In this document: piece by piece, positions 26,548-35,126 of the stretch
How positions within the stretch are numbered: the stretch's first letter is position 1
Layout: the number at the start of each line of letters is the position of its first letter
Assembly (NCBI GenBank): GCA_001838165.1
Contig: KV835870.1
Coordinates: 47,646 to 111,645, forward strand
Length of the DNA: 64,000 nucleotides
Source: Actinomyces sp. HMSC035G02
GTDB taxonomy: Bacteria > Actinomycetota > Actinomycetes > Actinomycetales > Actinomycetaceae
Direction: 5' to 3'
Notes under the pieces: model-generated
Told to the model about the DNA's origin: nothing
Databases searched by the model: none
Seen by the model: only the letters and a program-made list of their open reading frames with translations
Program-made: the position numbers and the translations under genes

Positions 26548-27864
26548 TCAATACCCCATCAATTCGCGGGTCACATAGTCGGCGAGCAGCCGGCCGCGCA
26601 GCGTGAGAATCGCTCGTCCCCTGAGGGCAGCGGCGCCATCGATGAGGCCGTCCGCAATGAGCGCCGCGACGCGCCCACCCGAGGCCGCGCCGGGATCCAA
26701 CAAGGCCCCGGCCTCGTCAGCCTGACGAGTGCCCGGCAAGCCAGCCAACTCGATCCCCTCGGAGGTGCGCACGCCCAACATGACGCGCTCGAGCTCACGC
26801 GTATCCTCATCCAGGACTTCCCCGGCGTAGGCGGGGGAACGCCCATCGCGCAGCCGAGCGGCGTACGCGGCAGGGTTCTTGACGTTCCACCAGCGCGTGC
26901 GGCCCACGTGGGAATGCGCGCCGGGACCCAGGCCCCACCAGTCCCAATCACGCCAGTAGGCAAGGTTGTGCGCCGACGCGTGCGCATAGAACGTGGACGG
27001 GCGTCCCGAGGCCGCATCCGCGTCGGTCGCACGCGCGAAGTTCGAGATCTCGTACCAGGCGTAGCCCGCCTCAGCGAGGAGGGCGTCGGCTAGCTCGTAC
27101 TTGGCGGCCTCGTCGTCCGGGTCCGGGGTCGGCAGCTCTCCCCTGGCCACCTGCGCCCCCATCTTGGTTCCCTCCTCGACGACGAGGGCGTAGGCGCTGA
27201 TGTGGTCGGTCTCGTAGGACAGGGCGGCGCGCAGGGATGTCTCCCAGTCGGCAAGGCTCTCCCCTGGCGTGCCGTAGATGAGGTCAACGGACGTCGACAG
27301 GCCCGCTTCCTTCGCCCACTGGACGACGAGGGGCACCCGCTCGGGCGTGTGGGTGCGGTCGAGAGTTGTGAGGATCTCGGGGACCGCAGACTGCATGCCG
27401 AAGGAGACACGCGTAAAACCAGCGTCGGCCAGCTGCGCGAGTCCCTCGCGCGTCACCGTGTCGGGATTGGCCTCAAGGGTCACCTCTGCACCGGGCGCAA
27501 TACCGATGCGCTCGCGCAGGCCCGTCAGTATCTCGGCAAGCTCGACAGTGTCGAGCATCGTCGGGGTACCCCCACCAAAAAAGACGGTCTGTGCCTCGCG
27601 CTCGGGCAGCCCGGAGTCGGCCATGACGCGAGCAGCCAGCGAGGCCTCGGCCAGGACCGACGGGGCATAGTCCCCCACCTGCGCGCCCGGACCTAAGCCC
27701 ACCGTGTACGTGTTGAAGTCGCAGTACCCACAGCGCACGCGACAAAACGGCACGTGCACATACAGGGAGAGCGGACGCTGGGCCTCTACCTCGACGAGGC
27801 CGGGGTCCAGAGCGCCGTCATCTGGCCAGCGCTGCCCGTCTGGCTGCGCGGGGCTCACGAGCAC
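26548..27864 (-). CDS. hemW: Radical SAM heme chaperone HemW
   Basis: A 438-residue HemN-like radical SAM protein. The cluster motif is C41, C45, C48 in CRVRCGYCDFNTY; this CX3CX2C with following DFN is the HemW pattern. HemW binds heme and delivers it to respiratory enzymes and is not a coproporphyrinogen oxidase, although older annotations call it HemN. It starts at a GTG near 27864 (a second GTG two codons later is equally possible). It follows trmB and lepA on the same strand, and lepA-hemW neighbourhoods are common in Gram-positive bacteria. Confidence 0.92.
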   Translation of the reverse strand: MLVSPAQPDGQRWPDDGALDPGLVEVEAQRPLSLYVHVPFCRVRCGYCDFNTYTVGLGPGAQVGDYAPSVLAEASLAARVMADSGLPEREAQTVFFGGGTPTMLDTVELAEILTGLRERIGIAPGAEVTLEANPDTVTREGLAQLADAGFTRVSFGMQSAVPEILTTLDRTHTPERVPLVVQWAKEAGLSTSVDLIYGTPGESLADWETSLRAALSYETDHISAYALVVEEGTKMGAQVARGELPTPDPDDEAAKYELADALLAEAGYAWYEISNFARATDADAASGRPSTFYAHASAHNLAYWRDWDWWGLGPGAHSHVGRTRWWNVKNPAAYAARLRDGRSPAYAGEVLDEDTRELERVMLGVRTSEGIELAGLPGTRQADEAGALLDPGAASGGRVAALIADGLIDGAAALRGRAILTLRGRLLADYVTRELMGY

Positions 27865-27906
27865 CCTCCCGCCAGTGCGGAGGCAACGCCGGACCCCACG
27901 CCGAAC

Positions 27907-28734
27907 TCAGCCACGGGGGCGACGAATTCCGACAATGTCGTGGGCGTGGCGGCCCGCATCGATACCTCGGGTCTCAAAGTGCGTGACGACGCGTCCCTCA
28001 AAGCGCGGAGCAAATCCTCCGCGCTCCGGCTGCGGGTCCTCCGGGTCCGGACGCTGCCCCGCATACGGGTTCTCGAAGAGCTCGCAGGCCTCGACGACGT
28101 CGCGCATCTGCCAGGCGTAGTCGTCCCAGTCGGTGGCCAGGCGCCACGCTCCGCGATCGCGCAGCAGGCGCGCGACCTCACGCGCGAAGGAATCGGAGAC
28201 GAGGCGACGCTTGCGATGCCGGGCCTTCCGCCACGGGTCAGGGAAGAAGGTCCAGACCTCGTCCAGGCACGCGTCCTCAAGCATGATCGGCAGGGCCTGG
28301 GCGGCGTCGGCCTCGATGACGCGGATGTTGTCCACGCCGGCCTCGACCGCCTTGGAGACGAGCTTGGCGATACCCGGAACCCAAACCTCGAGGGCCAGGA
28401 AGTTGCGCTCAGGATGAGCGGCAGCCGCGGCGACGATCTGCTCGCCCGTGCCCGAGCCGATCTCGAGCGTCACGGGCGCGCTGCGCCCGAAGAGCTCGGC
28501 CAGATCGATCGTGAAATCCTGCGCGACCGTCGTGTAGCCGACGCCGCGACGCGGCTCCACCACGTAGCGATGCGCGTGGGCCTCCCACGTGCGCACGAGG
28601 TTCGCGGGCAGCTCGCGCGTACGCCGCGTGAAAGACTTCGTGCGGCTCATGAAGACCGTGCCCTCGGGGGCCTCACCCGGACGACGATCCGCTCGCTGGC
28701 CGACGGGAGCGCGTCCCTCCACGGCCTCGTTCAT
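27907..28734 (-). CDS. trmB: tRNA (guanine46-N7)-methyltransferase
   Basis: TrmB makes m7G46 in the variable loop of tRNAs. The protein of about 275 residues has the AdoMet motif LEIGSGTGEQIV, the family signature TFFPDPWRKARHRKRRLV and the late THFETRG motif. An N-terminal extension of about 30 residues precedes SRTKSFTRRTREL, and an internal start there is conceivable. I take the ATG at 28732-28734, six bases after GGAG; a GTG 15 bp upstream overlaps the lepA end. It lies between lepA and hemW in one operon. Confidence 0.93.
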   Translation of the reverse strand: MNEAVEGRAPVGQRADRRPGEAPEGTVFMSRTKSFTRRTRELPANLVRTWEAHAHRYVVEPRRGVGYTTVAQDFTIDLAELFGRSAPVTLEIGSGTGEQIVAAAAAHPERNFLALEVWVPGIAKLVSKAVEAGVDNIRVIEADAAQALPIMLEDACLDEVWTFFPDPWRKARHRKRRLVSDSFAREVARLLRDRGAWRLATDWDDYAWQMRDVVEACELFENPYAGQRPDPEDPQPERGGFAPRFEGRVVTHFETRGIDAGRHAHDIVGIRRPRG

Positions 28735-28745
28735 CAGATCTCCGC

Positions 28746-30602
28746 TCACTTCTTGCCCGTCGGAACGTCGGAGGTCAGAGCCGCGATGAAGGCTTCCTGC
28801 GGCACGTCGACACGGCCGATGGACTTCATGCGCTTCTTGCCTTCCTTCTGCTTCTCCAGCAGCTTGCGCTTACGGCTGATGTCGCCGCCGTAGCACTTGG
28901 CGAGCATGTCCTTGCGCAGGGCCTTAATGGTCTCGCGGGCGATGACGCGCGCTCCGACAGCCGCCTGGACAGGGATCTCGAACTGCTGGCGAGGAATGAG
29001 TTCCTTCAGGCGCTTCGTCATGCGCTGACCGTAGTTGTAGGCGCCATCGCGGTGAACGATCGCGCTGAACGCGTCGACGCGGTCGCCGTTGAGCAGGATG
29101 TCGACCTTGACGAGGTCGGCGCTCTGCTCGCCGCTCTCCTGGTAGTCCAGCGACGCGTAGCCGCGCGTGCGGGACTTGAGCTGATCGAAGAAGTCGAAGA
29201 CGATCTCGGCGAGGGGCAGCTGGTAGTGCAGCTCCACGCGATCCTCGCTCAGGTAGTCCATGCCCTGCATGGAGCCGCGACGCTCCTGGCACAGTTCCAT
29301 GATGGTGCCCGTGAACTCGGTCGGCGTCAGGATCGTCGCGTTGACGACGGGCTCGCGCACTTCGGAAATCTTGCCTTCGGGGAACTCACTCGGGTTGTCG
29401 ACGCGCACCTCGGTACCGTCCTCCGTGACAACCCGGTAGACGACGTTCGGGGCGGTCGCGATGAGGTCGAGGTTGAACTCGCGCTCCAGACGCTCGCGGA
29501 TGATCTCCAGGTGGAGCAGTCCGAGGAAGCCGCAGCGGAAGCCGAAGCCGAGGGCCGCGGAGGATTCGGGCTCGAAGGTCAGCGCCGCGTCGTTGAGCTG
29601 AAGGCGCTCGAGGGCGTCGCGCAGGTCCGGGAAGTCCGAGCCGTCGACCGGGTAGATGCCGGAGAAGACCATCGGATTGGGGTCGCGGTAGCCCTCGAGA
29701 GGCTCGGTCGCGCCGCGCACCTGGCTGGTGACGGTGTCGCCGACGCGGGACTGGCGCACATCCTTCACGCCCGTGATCAGGTAGCCAACCTCGCCGGCGC
29801 CGATGCCCTCTTCAGGCTTCGGCTCGGGCGAGATGACGCCCAGCTCCAGGAGCTCGTGGGTGGCGCCCGTTGACATCATGCGCACGCGCTGACGGGTCGA
29901 CAGCACCCCGTCCACGACACGCACGTAGGTGACGACGCCGCGGTACGTGTCGTACACGGAGTCGAAAATCATCGCGCGCGTCGGAGCGTCGGGGCTTCCC
30001 TCGGGGGCGGGGACGACCTCGACGATGCGGTCGAGGAGGTCCTCCACACCCTCACCGGTCTTGCCGGAGACTTTCAGGACCTCGCTCTCGTCGCAGCCAA
30101 TCAGCTGAGCGACCTCGTGCGCGTACTTTTCGGGCTGCGCGCCCGGCAGGTCGATCTTGTTGAGGACCGGGATGATCGCAAGGTCGTTCTCGAGGGCCAG
30201 GTACAGGTTCGCGAGCGTCTGGGCCTCGATACCCTGCGCGGCGTCGATGAGGAGAACCGCACCCTCGCACGCCGCCAGGGAGCGGGAGACCTCGTACGTA
30301 AAGTCCACGTGACCGGGCGTGTCAATCATGTTGAGCGCGTAGGGGGTACCCTCGTGTGCCCACGGCATGCGTACAGCCTGACTCTTGATCGTGATGCCGC
30401 GCTCGCGCTCGATGTCCATGCGATCGAGGTACTGGTCGCGCATCTCGCGCGCCTCGACGACGCCGGTCAGCTGGAGCATGCGGTCCGCGAGCGTCGACTT
30501 CCCATGATCAATATGGGCGATGATGCAGAAGTTCCGGATCTGCCCCTGCGGGGTGTGGGCCGGGCGAATCTGCGCCTGCTGCTCGGACGTGGGGATGGGC
30601 AC
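28746..30602 (-). CDS. lepA: Elongation factor 4 (LepA)
   Basis: A translational GTPase that acts on stalled or maturing ribosomes. The 618-residue protein has the G1 motif AHIDHGKST (about 29-37), [17 protein letters not shown]-like domains and the LepA-specific C-terminus ([20 protein letters not shown]). I start at the GTG 30600-30602, five bases after GGAGG; the frame continues upstream to 30695, but that would add residues not usual in the family. First gene of the lepA-trmB-hemW operon. Confidence 0.95.
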   Translation of the reverse strand: MPIPTSEQQAQIRPAHTPQGQIRNFCIIAHIDHGKSTLADRMLQLTGVVEAREMRDQYLDRMDIERERGITIKSQAVRMPWAHEGTPYALNMIDTPGHVDFTYEVSRSLAACEGAVLLIDAAQGIEAQTLANLYLALENDLAIIPVLNKIDLPGAQPEKYAHEVAQLIGCDESEVLKVSGKTGEGVEDLLDRIVEVVPAPEGSPDAPTRAMIFDSVYDTYRGVVTYVRVVDGVLSTRQRVRMMSTGATHELLELGVISPEPKPEEGIGAGEVGYLITGVKDVRQSRVGDTVTSQVRGATEPLEGYRDPNPMVFSGIYPVDGSDFPDLRDALERLQLNDAALTFEPESSAALGFGFRCGFLGLLHLEIIRERLEREFNLDLIATAPNVVYRVVTEDGTEVRVDNPSEFPEGKISEVREPVVNATILTPTEFTGTIMELCQERRGSMQGMDYLSEDRVELHYQLPLAEIVFDFFDQLKSRTRGYASLDYQESGEQSADLVKVDILLNGDRVDAFSAIVHRDGAYNYGQRMTKRLKELIPRQQFEIPVQAAVGARVIARETIKALRKDMLAKCYGGDISRKRKLLEKQKEGKKRMKSIGRVDVPQEAFIAALTSDVPTGKK

Positions 30603-30707
30603 GTGAACCTCCGTGAAGTCGTTAACCTCCTTATCGTCCCATTGTCGTAGGCGTTTGTGCCAGTTCAGGCGCGGGAAGTCGCGCACAGTGGCCACACCTC
30701 ATGCCTT

Positions 30708-31715
30708 TCATTCCCCTCCCCCGCGCTCCGACTCGGCGAGGAGGGACGCGGCCTCGCCGAAGTCGCATTCTTCCCAGTCATCGGGGTGGTCGTCCCGGAG
30801 CTTGCGGGCAATCGACATGGCCCGCCCCTCATCTCCGCGCAGCGTCGCGAGGGTCAGCAGGATCGTGCGGATACGGGCAGTCATCGGGTCTCGATCCCCC
30901 AGGTACCTGCGGCAGTCCTCGGCCAGAACCGTCCAGAGATCCTCGCCCGCGTCCCGATCCCCGCCCATCCAGGTGTTGCGCGCGATCTCGTTGCGCAGCC
31001 GCAGGACACGCCAGTCGCCATGGTCCGCGACCGTCAGCAGAGCGTCCATGTTGCGCTCGTAGAGGGCAATGGCCTCGTCGTAACAGCGGTCGGCTGAGAG
31101 GACCTCGGCGAGGTTGTCCCGCACCGTCAGAAGCGTCATGTCAGCCTCCTCGCGCTGCCCCTCCATCTCGGACAGGAGCTCGCGATACACGCGCGCAGCC
31201 TTCTTCCATTTGCCCGTGTGCTTCCACGGCATCGCCGAGTTGTTGCGGATGGCGATGGAGATCTCAGGGGCAAGATCGGGGCAGTGTTTCATGTCGGCCA
31301 GGAGGGCAGAGAACTTGCGGATCGCCATATCGTGCTGGCCAAGGATGGCGAGCCAGTAGGCCTCCGAATTACGCAGCATGAGAATGATCGGATGACAGCG
31401 CTCTAGATATCTCTCTCCCAAACGAGCCGCTTCGCCGGCCAGTTTCCGACACTGTCCGTAGGATCCGAGAGCCGCGTACCAGTCGATGCACAGCTTGGCG
31501 GCCTCCAGACGCAGCTCGGCGGGCGCACCCTCTTCTCGATAGGCCTCGAGGCCGCACTCGAGTGCCTTGTCTACCTTGCCCGCGGCCCCGCAGCGCACGG
31601 ACTCATGAATCGCGGACCGTGCACGCGTCGCAGCGCAACTGTCCCCCTCGGGCATACCACCCCCTGCCAGCGCATCCAGAGAAACAATCGGTCCGTGCAT
31701 CGTTGCAGTCAACAT
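30708..31715 (-). CDS. Tetratricopeptide-like helical protein (unknown function)
   Basis: A 335-residue protein built of paired helices resembling TPR repeats: examples are KVDKALECGLEAYREEG, YDEAIALYERNMDALL and GQHDMAIRKFSALLADM. No catalytic motif, signal peptide or membrane helix is present, so it is probably a cytoplasmic adaptor. Similar helical arrays occur as C-terminal halves of regulatory proteins, but no DNA-binding part is attached here. The ATG at 31713-31715 follows AAAGG. It is divergent from the MazF-like gene; their 165-bp gap holds two DnaA boxes and a short palindrome (31740-31755). Confidence 0.75.
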   Translation of the reverse strand: MLTATMHGPIVSLDALAGGGMPEGDSCAATRARSAIHESVRCGAAGKVDKALECGLEAYREEGAPAELRLEAAKLCIDWYAALGSYGQCRKLAGEAARLGERYLERCHPIILMLRNSEAYWLAILGQHDMAIRKFSALLADMKHCPDLAPEISIAIRNNSAMPWKHTGKWKKAARVYRELLSEMEGQREEADMTLLTVRDNLAEVLSADRCYDEAIALYERNMDALLTVADHGDWRVLRLRNEIARNTWMGGDRDAGEDLWTVLAEDCRRYLGDRDPMTARIRTILLTLATLRGDEGRAMSIARKLRDDHPDDWEECDFGEAASLLAESERGGGE

Positions 31716-31806
31716 CGTCGTCGCCTTTCTATTGTTGGGTGTTCACCTGCGAACAACGACAGAGTGACACCACCCGTTATGCACTGTCACGCGCCATCAC
31801 GAAGCC

Positions 31807-31845
31807 TGTGGATAACTTGCGATCGCCGTAGGGCCCTGTGGATAA
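31807..31845 (-). promoter_or_regulatory. Pair of perfect DnaA boxes
   Basis: TGTGGATAA, the complement of the DnaA box TTATCCACA, occurs at 31807-31815 and again at 31837-31845, same orientation, 30 bp apart (about three helical turns). The pair lies in the divergent region upstream of the MazF-like gene. It could titrate DnaA or make the adjacent promoter replication-responsive. Confidence 0.6.
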
Positions 31846-31868
31846 AACATGCTCACCAACAGCTGCCG

Positions 31869-31874
31869 TATGCT
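31869..31874 (+). promoter_or_regulatory. Probable -10 of a leaderless promoter for the MazF-like gene
   Basis: TATGCT is followed by six bases (GATCCC) and then the ATG at 31881. There is no Shine-Dalgarno, so transcription probably starts on the start codon. Confidence 0.5.
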
Positions 31875-31880
31875 GATCCC

Positions 31881-32519
31881 ATGAACTCAATCGTCAGGGG
31901 CATCATCAACTTCCTCATCGGCGTCATCTCCGGTGCCGCAGAGGAAGCGCAGAAGAACACCGCGACCACCAAGACAGGGCAGGGTCAGACGAGCAAGAAG
32001 TCGACTCCCCAGCCGCATTCATCCGCCTCTTCGTCGACGCGCTCCGGCTCCCAGCACCACTACGAGGACCCGGCGACCTCAAACCGCCCCAAGACCTCGA
32101 TCCGCGAAGCGAGCATCGCCGACGCACTCGCCCACGCCTCGTACACGCCCGTGATGGACGGCGACGCAGATCCCGGCGAGGTCGTGTGGACCTGGGTGCC
32201 CTACCAGGAGGATTCCTCGGTCGGCAAGGATCGCCCGGCCGTCGTCATCGGCGCACAGGGCGAGGGCGTGTACCTCCTGCAGCTGACCAGCAAGGACCAC
32301 ACGCGCGACGCCGCCCAGGAGGCCGCCGCCGGACGCTACTGGCTCGACATTGGCGCGGGCGACTGGGACTCGAAGGGTCGTCCCTCCGAGGTGCGCCTCG
32401 ACCGTGCCCTGTGGGTCAAGGCCACCGACGTGCGCCGCGAGGGCTCGATCCTGCCCAAGGCGACCTGGCAGCTCATCGTCGATGCTCTCGAGGAGCACTA
32501 CCGCACGCACGGCGACTGA
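31881..32519 (+). CDS. MazF/PemK-like toxin-family protein with N-terminal extension, no antitoxin visible
   Basis: A 212-residue protein. The C-terminal half has the PemK/MazF fold pattern: DADPGEVVWTWVPYQEDSS, GKDRPAVVIG, then LLQLTSKDH and a late RLDRALWVKATDVRREG. These match the substrate-loop strands of MazF-type endoribonucleases (GEVVWTW, DRPAVV). The first 25 residues form a hydrophobic or amphipathic helix (SIVRGIINFLIGVISGAAEE), followed by a Ser/Gln-rich linker of about 45 residues, which is unusual for a soluble toxin. No antitoxin gene is adjacent: upstream is the TPR gene on the other strand and downstream is rpsT. It may be a domesticated housekeeping protein rather than a toxin. 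Confidence 0.78.
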   Translation: MNSIVRGIINFLIGVISGAAEEAQKNTATTKTGQGQTSKKSTPQPHSSASSSTRSGSQHHYEDPATSNRPKTSIREASIADALAHASYTPVMDGDADPGEVVWTWVPYQEDSSVGKDRPAVVIGAQGEGVYLLQLTSKDHTRDAAQEAAAGRYWLDIGAGDWDSKGRPSEVRLDRALWVKATDVRREGSILPKATWQLIVDALEEHYRTHGD

Positions 32520-32544
32520 CACCTCCAACACGTGACCGACCTTA

Positions 32545-32564
32545 CGAGGCGCGAGAACGCCTCG
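32545..32564 (+). terminator. Short hairpin after the MazF-like gene
   Basis: CGAGGCG, six-base loop, CGCCTCG: a perfect 7-bp stem starting 26 bp after the stop, without a T-run. Terminator activity is uncertain. The rest of the 212-bp gap to rpsT contains TTGACA at about 32680, a possible -35 for rpsT, but no convincing -10. Confidence 0.4.
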
Positions 32565-32731
32565 GGGTATGACGAAAAGGCCCCGCCCTGGTATGATCGG
32601 TCGTTGGACTCCCGGCCTGGTCGGGCAGGGGGTCTGGTTAGGACCGTTTGCGGGTGTCCCCACGCCTAAGTCCCGGTCTTGACACAGCCCTCACCGACCC
32701 TGTCAGACATACATCAAGGAGAAATCCGACT

Positions 32732-32998
32732 GTGGCAAACATTAAGTCCCAGAAGAAGCGCATCCTGACCAACGAGAAGCGCCGCGTTCGTAACCAGTCC
32801 GTGAAGTCCGAGCTGAAGACCCTGGTCCGTCAGACCCGCGAGGCCGTTGAGGCCGGCGACAAGGAGAAGGCTCTCGCCGCACTGCGCATCGCTTCGCGCA
32901 AGCTGGACGTCGCCGTCTCCAAGGGCGTCATCCACAAGAACCAGGCTGCGAACCGCAAGTCCAAGCTTGCTCGTCGCGTCGCCTCGCTCGGTGACTGA
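32732..32998 (+). CDS. rpsT: 30S ribosomal protein bS20
   Basis: A basic helical protein of 88 residues that binds 16S rRNA. The pattern [20 protein letters not shown] at the start and [16 protein letters not shown] near the end is characteristic of bS20. It begins at a GTG (32732) with AAGGAGAAATCC upstream at slightly long spacing. It is monocistronic with its own strong terminator. Confidence 0.97.
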   Translation: MANIKSQKKRILTNEKRRVRNQSVKSELKTLVRQTREAVEAGDKEKALAALRIASRKLDVAVSKGVIHKNQAANRKSKLARRVASLGD

Positions 32999-33020
32999 GC
33001 GCGAACGATAGTTTGACGTG

Positions 33021-33053
33021 AAGCGGGCCGCCCACTGGGCGGCCCGCTTTCGT
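33021..33053 (+). terminator. Intrinsic terminator of rpsT
   Basis: A perfect 13-bp stem (AAGCGGGCCGCCC / GGGCGGCCCGCTT) with a 3-nt loop is followed by TCGTATA. It begins 22 bp after the rpsT stop. Confidence 0.9.
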
Positions 33054-33142
33054 ATACCCGCTCCCCCGCGCGCTTCGTGCGAGTCGTCGGCACACCCACC
33101 CCGAACACTCCCCCACACTCCGCGCGGGGCGCGCATAACGAA

Positions 33143-33172
33143 GCCCCGACCTCGTCGAAACGAGGTCGAGGC
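33143..33172 (-). terminator. Terminator of the ABC exporter operon
   Basis: GCCCCGACCTCGT, four-base loop CGAA, ACGAGGTCGAGGC: a 13-bp stem with one mismatch, 19 bp after the stop of the exporter gene, followed on the minus strand by TTCGTTAT. The arms are variants of the repeated 13-mer (see 39247). Confidence 0.75.
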
Positions 33173-33190
33173 TAGTCGACCCGTCAGTGC

Positions 33191-35125
33191 TTACTCGAGC
33201 TCGAAGGCTCCCGTGTAGAGCTGGTAGTACACGCCCTTCTGGGCGATCAGGTCGTCGTGACTACCGCGCTCGATGATGCGGCCGTGGTCCATGACCATGA
33301 TCGCGTCCGAGTTGCGCACGGTCGAGAGGCGGTGTGCGATTACGAAGACCGTACGCCCCTCCATGAGGTTGTCCATGCCCTGCTGCACGAGGGCCTCGGT
33401 ACGCGTATCGATCGAGGAGGTCGCCTCGTCGAGGATCATCGCCGGCGGGTCGGCCACGGCGGCGCGTGCGATCGACAGGAGCTGGGCCTGCCCCTGCGAG
33501 AGGTTTGAGCCGTTGCCGGTCAGCATCGTGTCGTAGCCCTCGGGCAGGCGCCGGATGAAAGAGTCCGCGTTGGCCAGCTTCGCAGCGGCAATGCACTCCT
33601 CGTCCGTGGCGTCCAGACGGCCGTAGCGGATGTTCTCCATGACCGTGCCCGTGAAGAGCTTGACGTCCTGCAGGACGACGCCGAGGGAGCGGCGCAGGTC
33701 CGGCTTGTGGATCTTATTGATGTTGATGCCGTCGTAGCGGATCTTGCCGTCGGCGATGTCGTAGAAGCGATTGATGAGGTTCGTGATCGTCGTCTTGCCG
33801 GCACCCGTGGCACCCACAAAGGCGATCTTCTGGCCGGGCTTGGCCCACAGGGAGATGTCGTGCAGGATCTGCTTCTCTCCGTCGTAGGAGAAGTCGACGT
33901 CCTCCATGACCAGTTCGCCACGCAGACGCGTGTAGGTGACGGTGCCGTCAGCCTTGTGGGGGTGATGCCAGGCCCAGATTCCCGTGCGCTCCTCGGTCGG
34001 CTCGAGAGTGCCGTCGGGCAGCTCGCGCGCACGCACGAGGGTCACGTAGCCCTCGTCCTCCTCGGGCTCCTGGTCGATGAGGGCAAACACGCGGCCCGCG
34101 CCCGCCATACCCAATGCGATCATCGGAACCTGCATGGACATCTGGCCGATCGTCTGCGAGAAGTTACGGACCATGCCCAGGAAGGACACAACCACGCCGA
34201 CCGTGATGACGTCGACGCCGAAGAGGTGGATGTTCGGCGTCTGTTCCAGGATCATGACGCCGCCAACGATCGCGATGACCACGTACATGATGTTACCGAT
34301 GTTGCCCAGGGCAGGCATCAGCACGTTGCCGTAGATGTTGGCCTTCTCCGAGGAGTCGAAGAGCTTCTGGTTGTACTCGACGAACTCCTCCTTGGCGTCC
34401 TGCTCGTGGTTGAAGACCTGGATGACCTTCTGGCCGTCCATCATCTCTTCGATGAAGCCTTCTTCGTCGGCGAGAGCAGCCTGCTGAGCCTTCATGAAGC
34501 GGCCCGACAGCCCGCCAAGCTTTCCGGTCAGGAAGGCCATAAGAGAGCCCACGATGAGGACGACGAGGAAGAGCCACACGGAGTAGTAGAGCATCGTGCC
34601 GATCAGGACGATGATCGTCAGACCCGACTGGATGAGCGTCGGGATGGACTGTCCGATCAGCTGGCGGATCGCGTCAGTGTCGTTGGTGAAGGTCGACATG
34701 ATCGCGCCGTGCGGGTGCGTGTCGAAGAATCGCAGGGGCAGGCGCTCCATGGAGTCGAACATGTCGTCTCGCATGTGCTTGAGCGTCCCCTGCGTCACGA
34801 TCGCCATGGCGCGGGTGTAGATGAAGCTGGCGATGACGCCGGCACTGAAGATGATGCCCATCGTGACCACGAGGCCCACGAGGGTGCCTCGCACCGCGTC
34901 AAAGCCGCTCTCCAGGCCCGGGGTCACGACGTTGTCGACGATCTGTTGCATGAAGATCGAGCCGACGGCCGAGGCCACGGCTGCCGTAATGATGCACACG
35001 ACCGTCAGGCTGATGCGCACCGGGTAGTGGTGGAACACGTAGGCCATGAGGCGGCCGAAGGGACGCTCGATGCCCTCGAGCTTGTCGCCATCGTTCTCAA
35101 CGGGACGACCGTGCGTGCGTGCCAT
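33191..35125 (-). CDS. ABC exporter half-transporter with canonical ATP site
   Basis: A 644-residue ABC protein with an N-terminal six-helix membrane domain and a C-terminal nucleotide-binding domain: Walker A GATGAGKT near residue 436, signature LSQGQ, Walker B MILDEATSSID with the catalytic glutamate near 564. It starts one base after the stop of the neighbouring exporter gene, which has a degenerate glutamate; together they form a heterodimer of the LmrCD/TM287-288 type, usually exporting drugs or lipids and peptides. A linker of about 45 residues between the two domains (TLVRARELPDGTLEPTEER) is an added segment. Substrate unknown. Confidence 0.92.
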   Translation of the reverse strand: MARTHGRPVENDGDKLEGIERPFGRLMAYVFHHYPVRISLTVVCIITAAVASAVGSIFMQQIVDNVVTPGLESGFDAVRGTLVGLVVTMGIIFSAGVIASFIYTRAMAIVTQGTLKHMRDDMFDSMERLPLRFFDTHPHGAIMSTFTNDTDAIRQLIGQSIPTLIQSGLTIIVLIGTMLYYSVWLFLVVLIVGSLMAFLTGKLGGLSGRFMKAQQAALADEEGFIEEMMDGQKVIQVFNHEQDAKEEFVEYNQKLFDSSEKANIYGNVLMPALGNIGNIMYVVIAIVGGVMILEQTPNIHLFGVDVITVGVVVSFLGMVRNFSQTIGQMSMQVPMIALGMAGAGRVFALIDQEPEEDEGYVTLVRARELPDGTLEPTEERTGIWAWHHPHKADGTVTYTRLRGELVMEDVDFSYDGEKQILHDISLWAKPGQKIAFVGATGAGKTTITNLINRFYDIADGKIRYDGININKIHKPDLRRSLGVVLQDVKLFTGTVMENIRYGRLDATDEECIAAAKLANADSFIRRLPEGYDTMLTGNGSNLSQGQAQLLSIARAAVADPPAMILDEATSSIDTRTEALVQQGMDNLMEGRTVFVIAHRLSTVRNSDAIMVMDHGRIIERGSHDDLIAQKGVYYQLYTGAFELE

Positions 35126-35126
35126 G

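Noticed and set aside
31740-31755. TGTTC-N6-GAACA palindrome as a LexA (SOS) box
   Set aside because: Actinobacterial LexA sites have GAAC-N4-GTTC polarity; this one is inverted and has a six-base spacer. It may still be an operator for the TPR gene.
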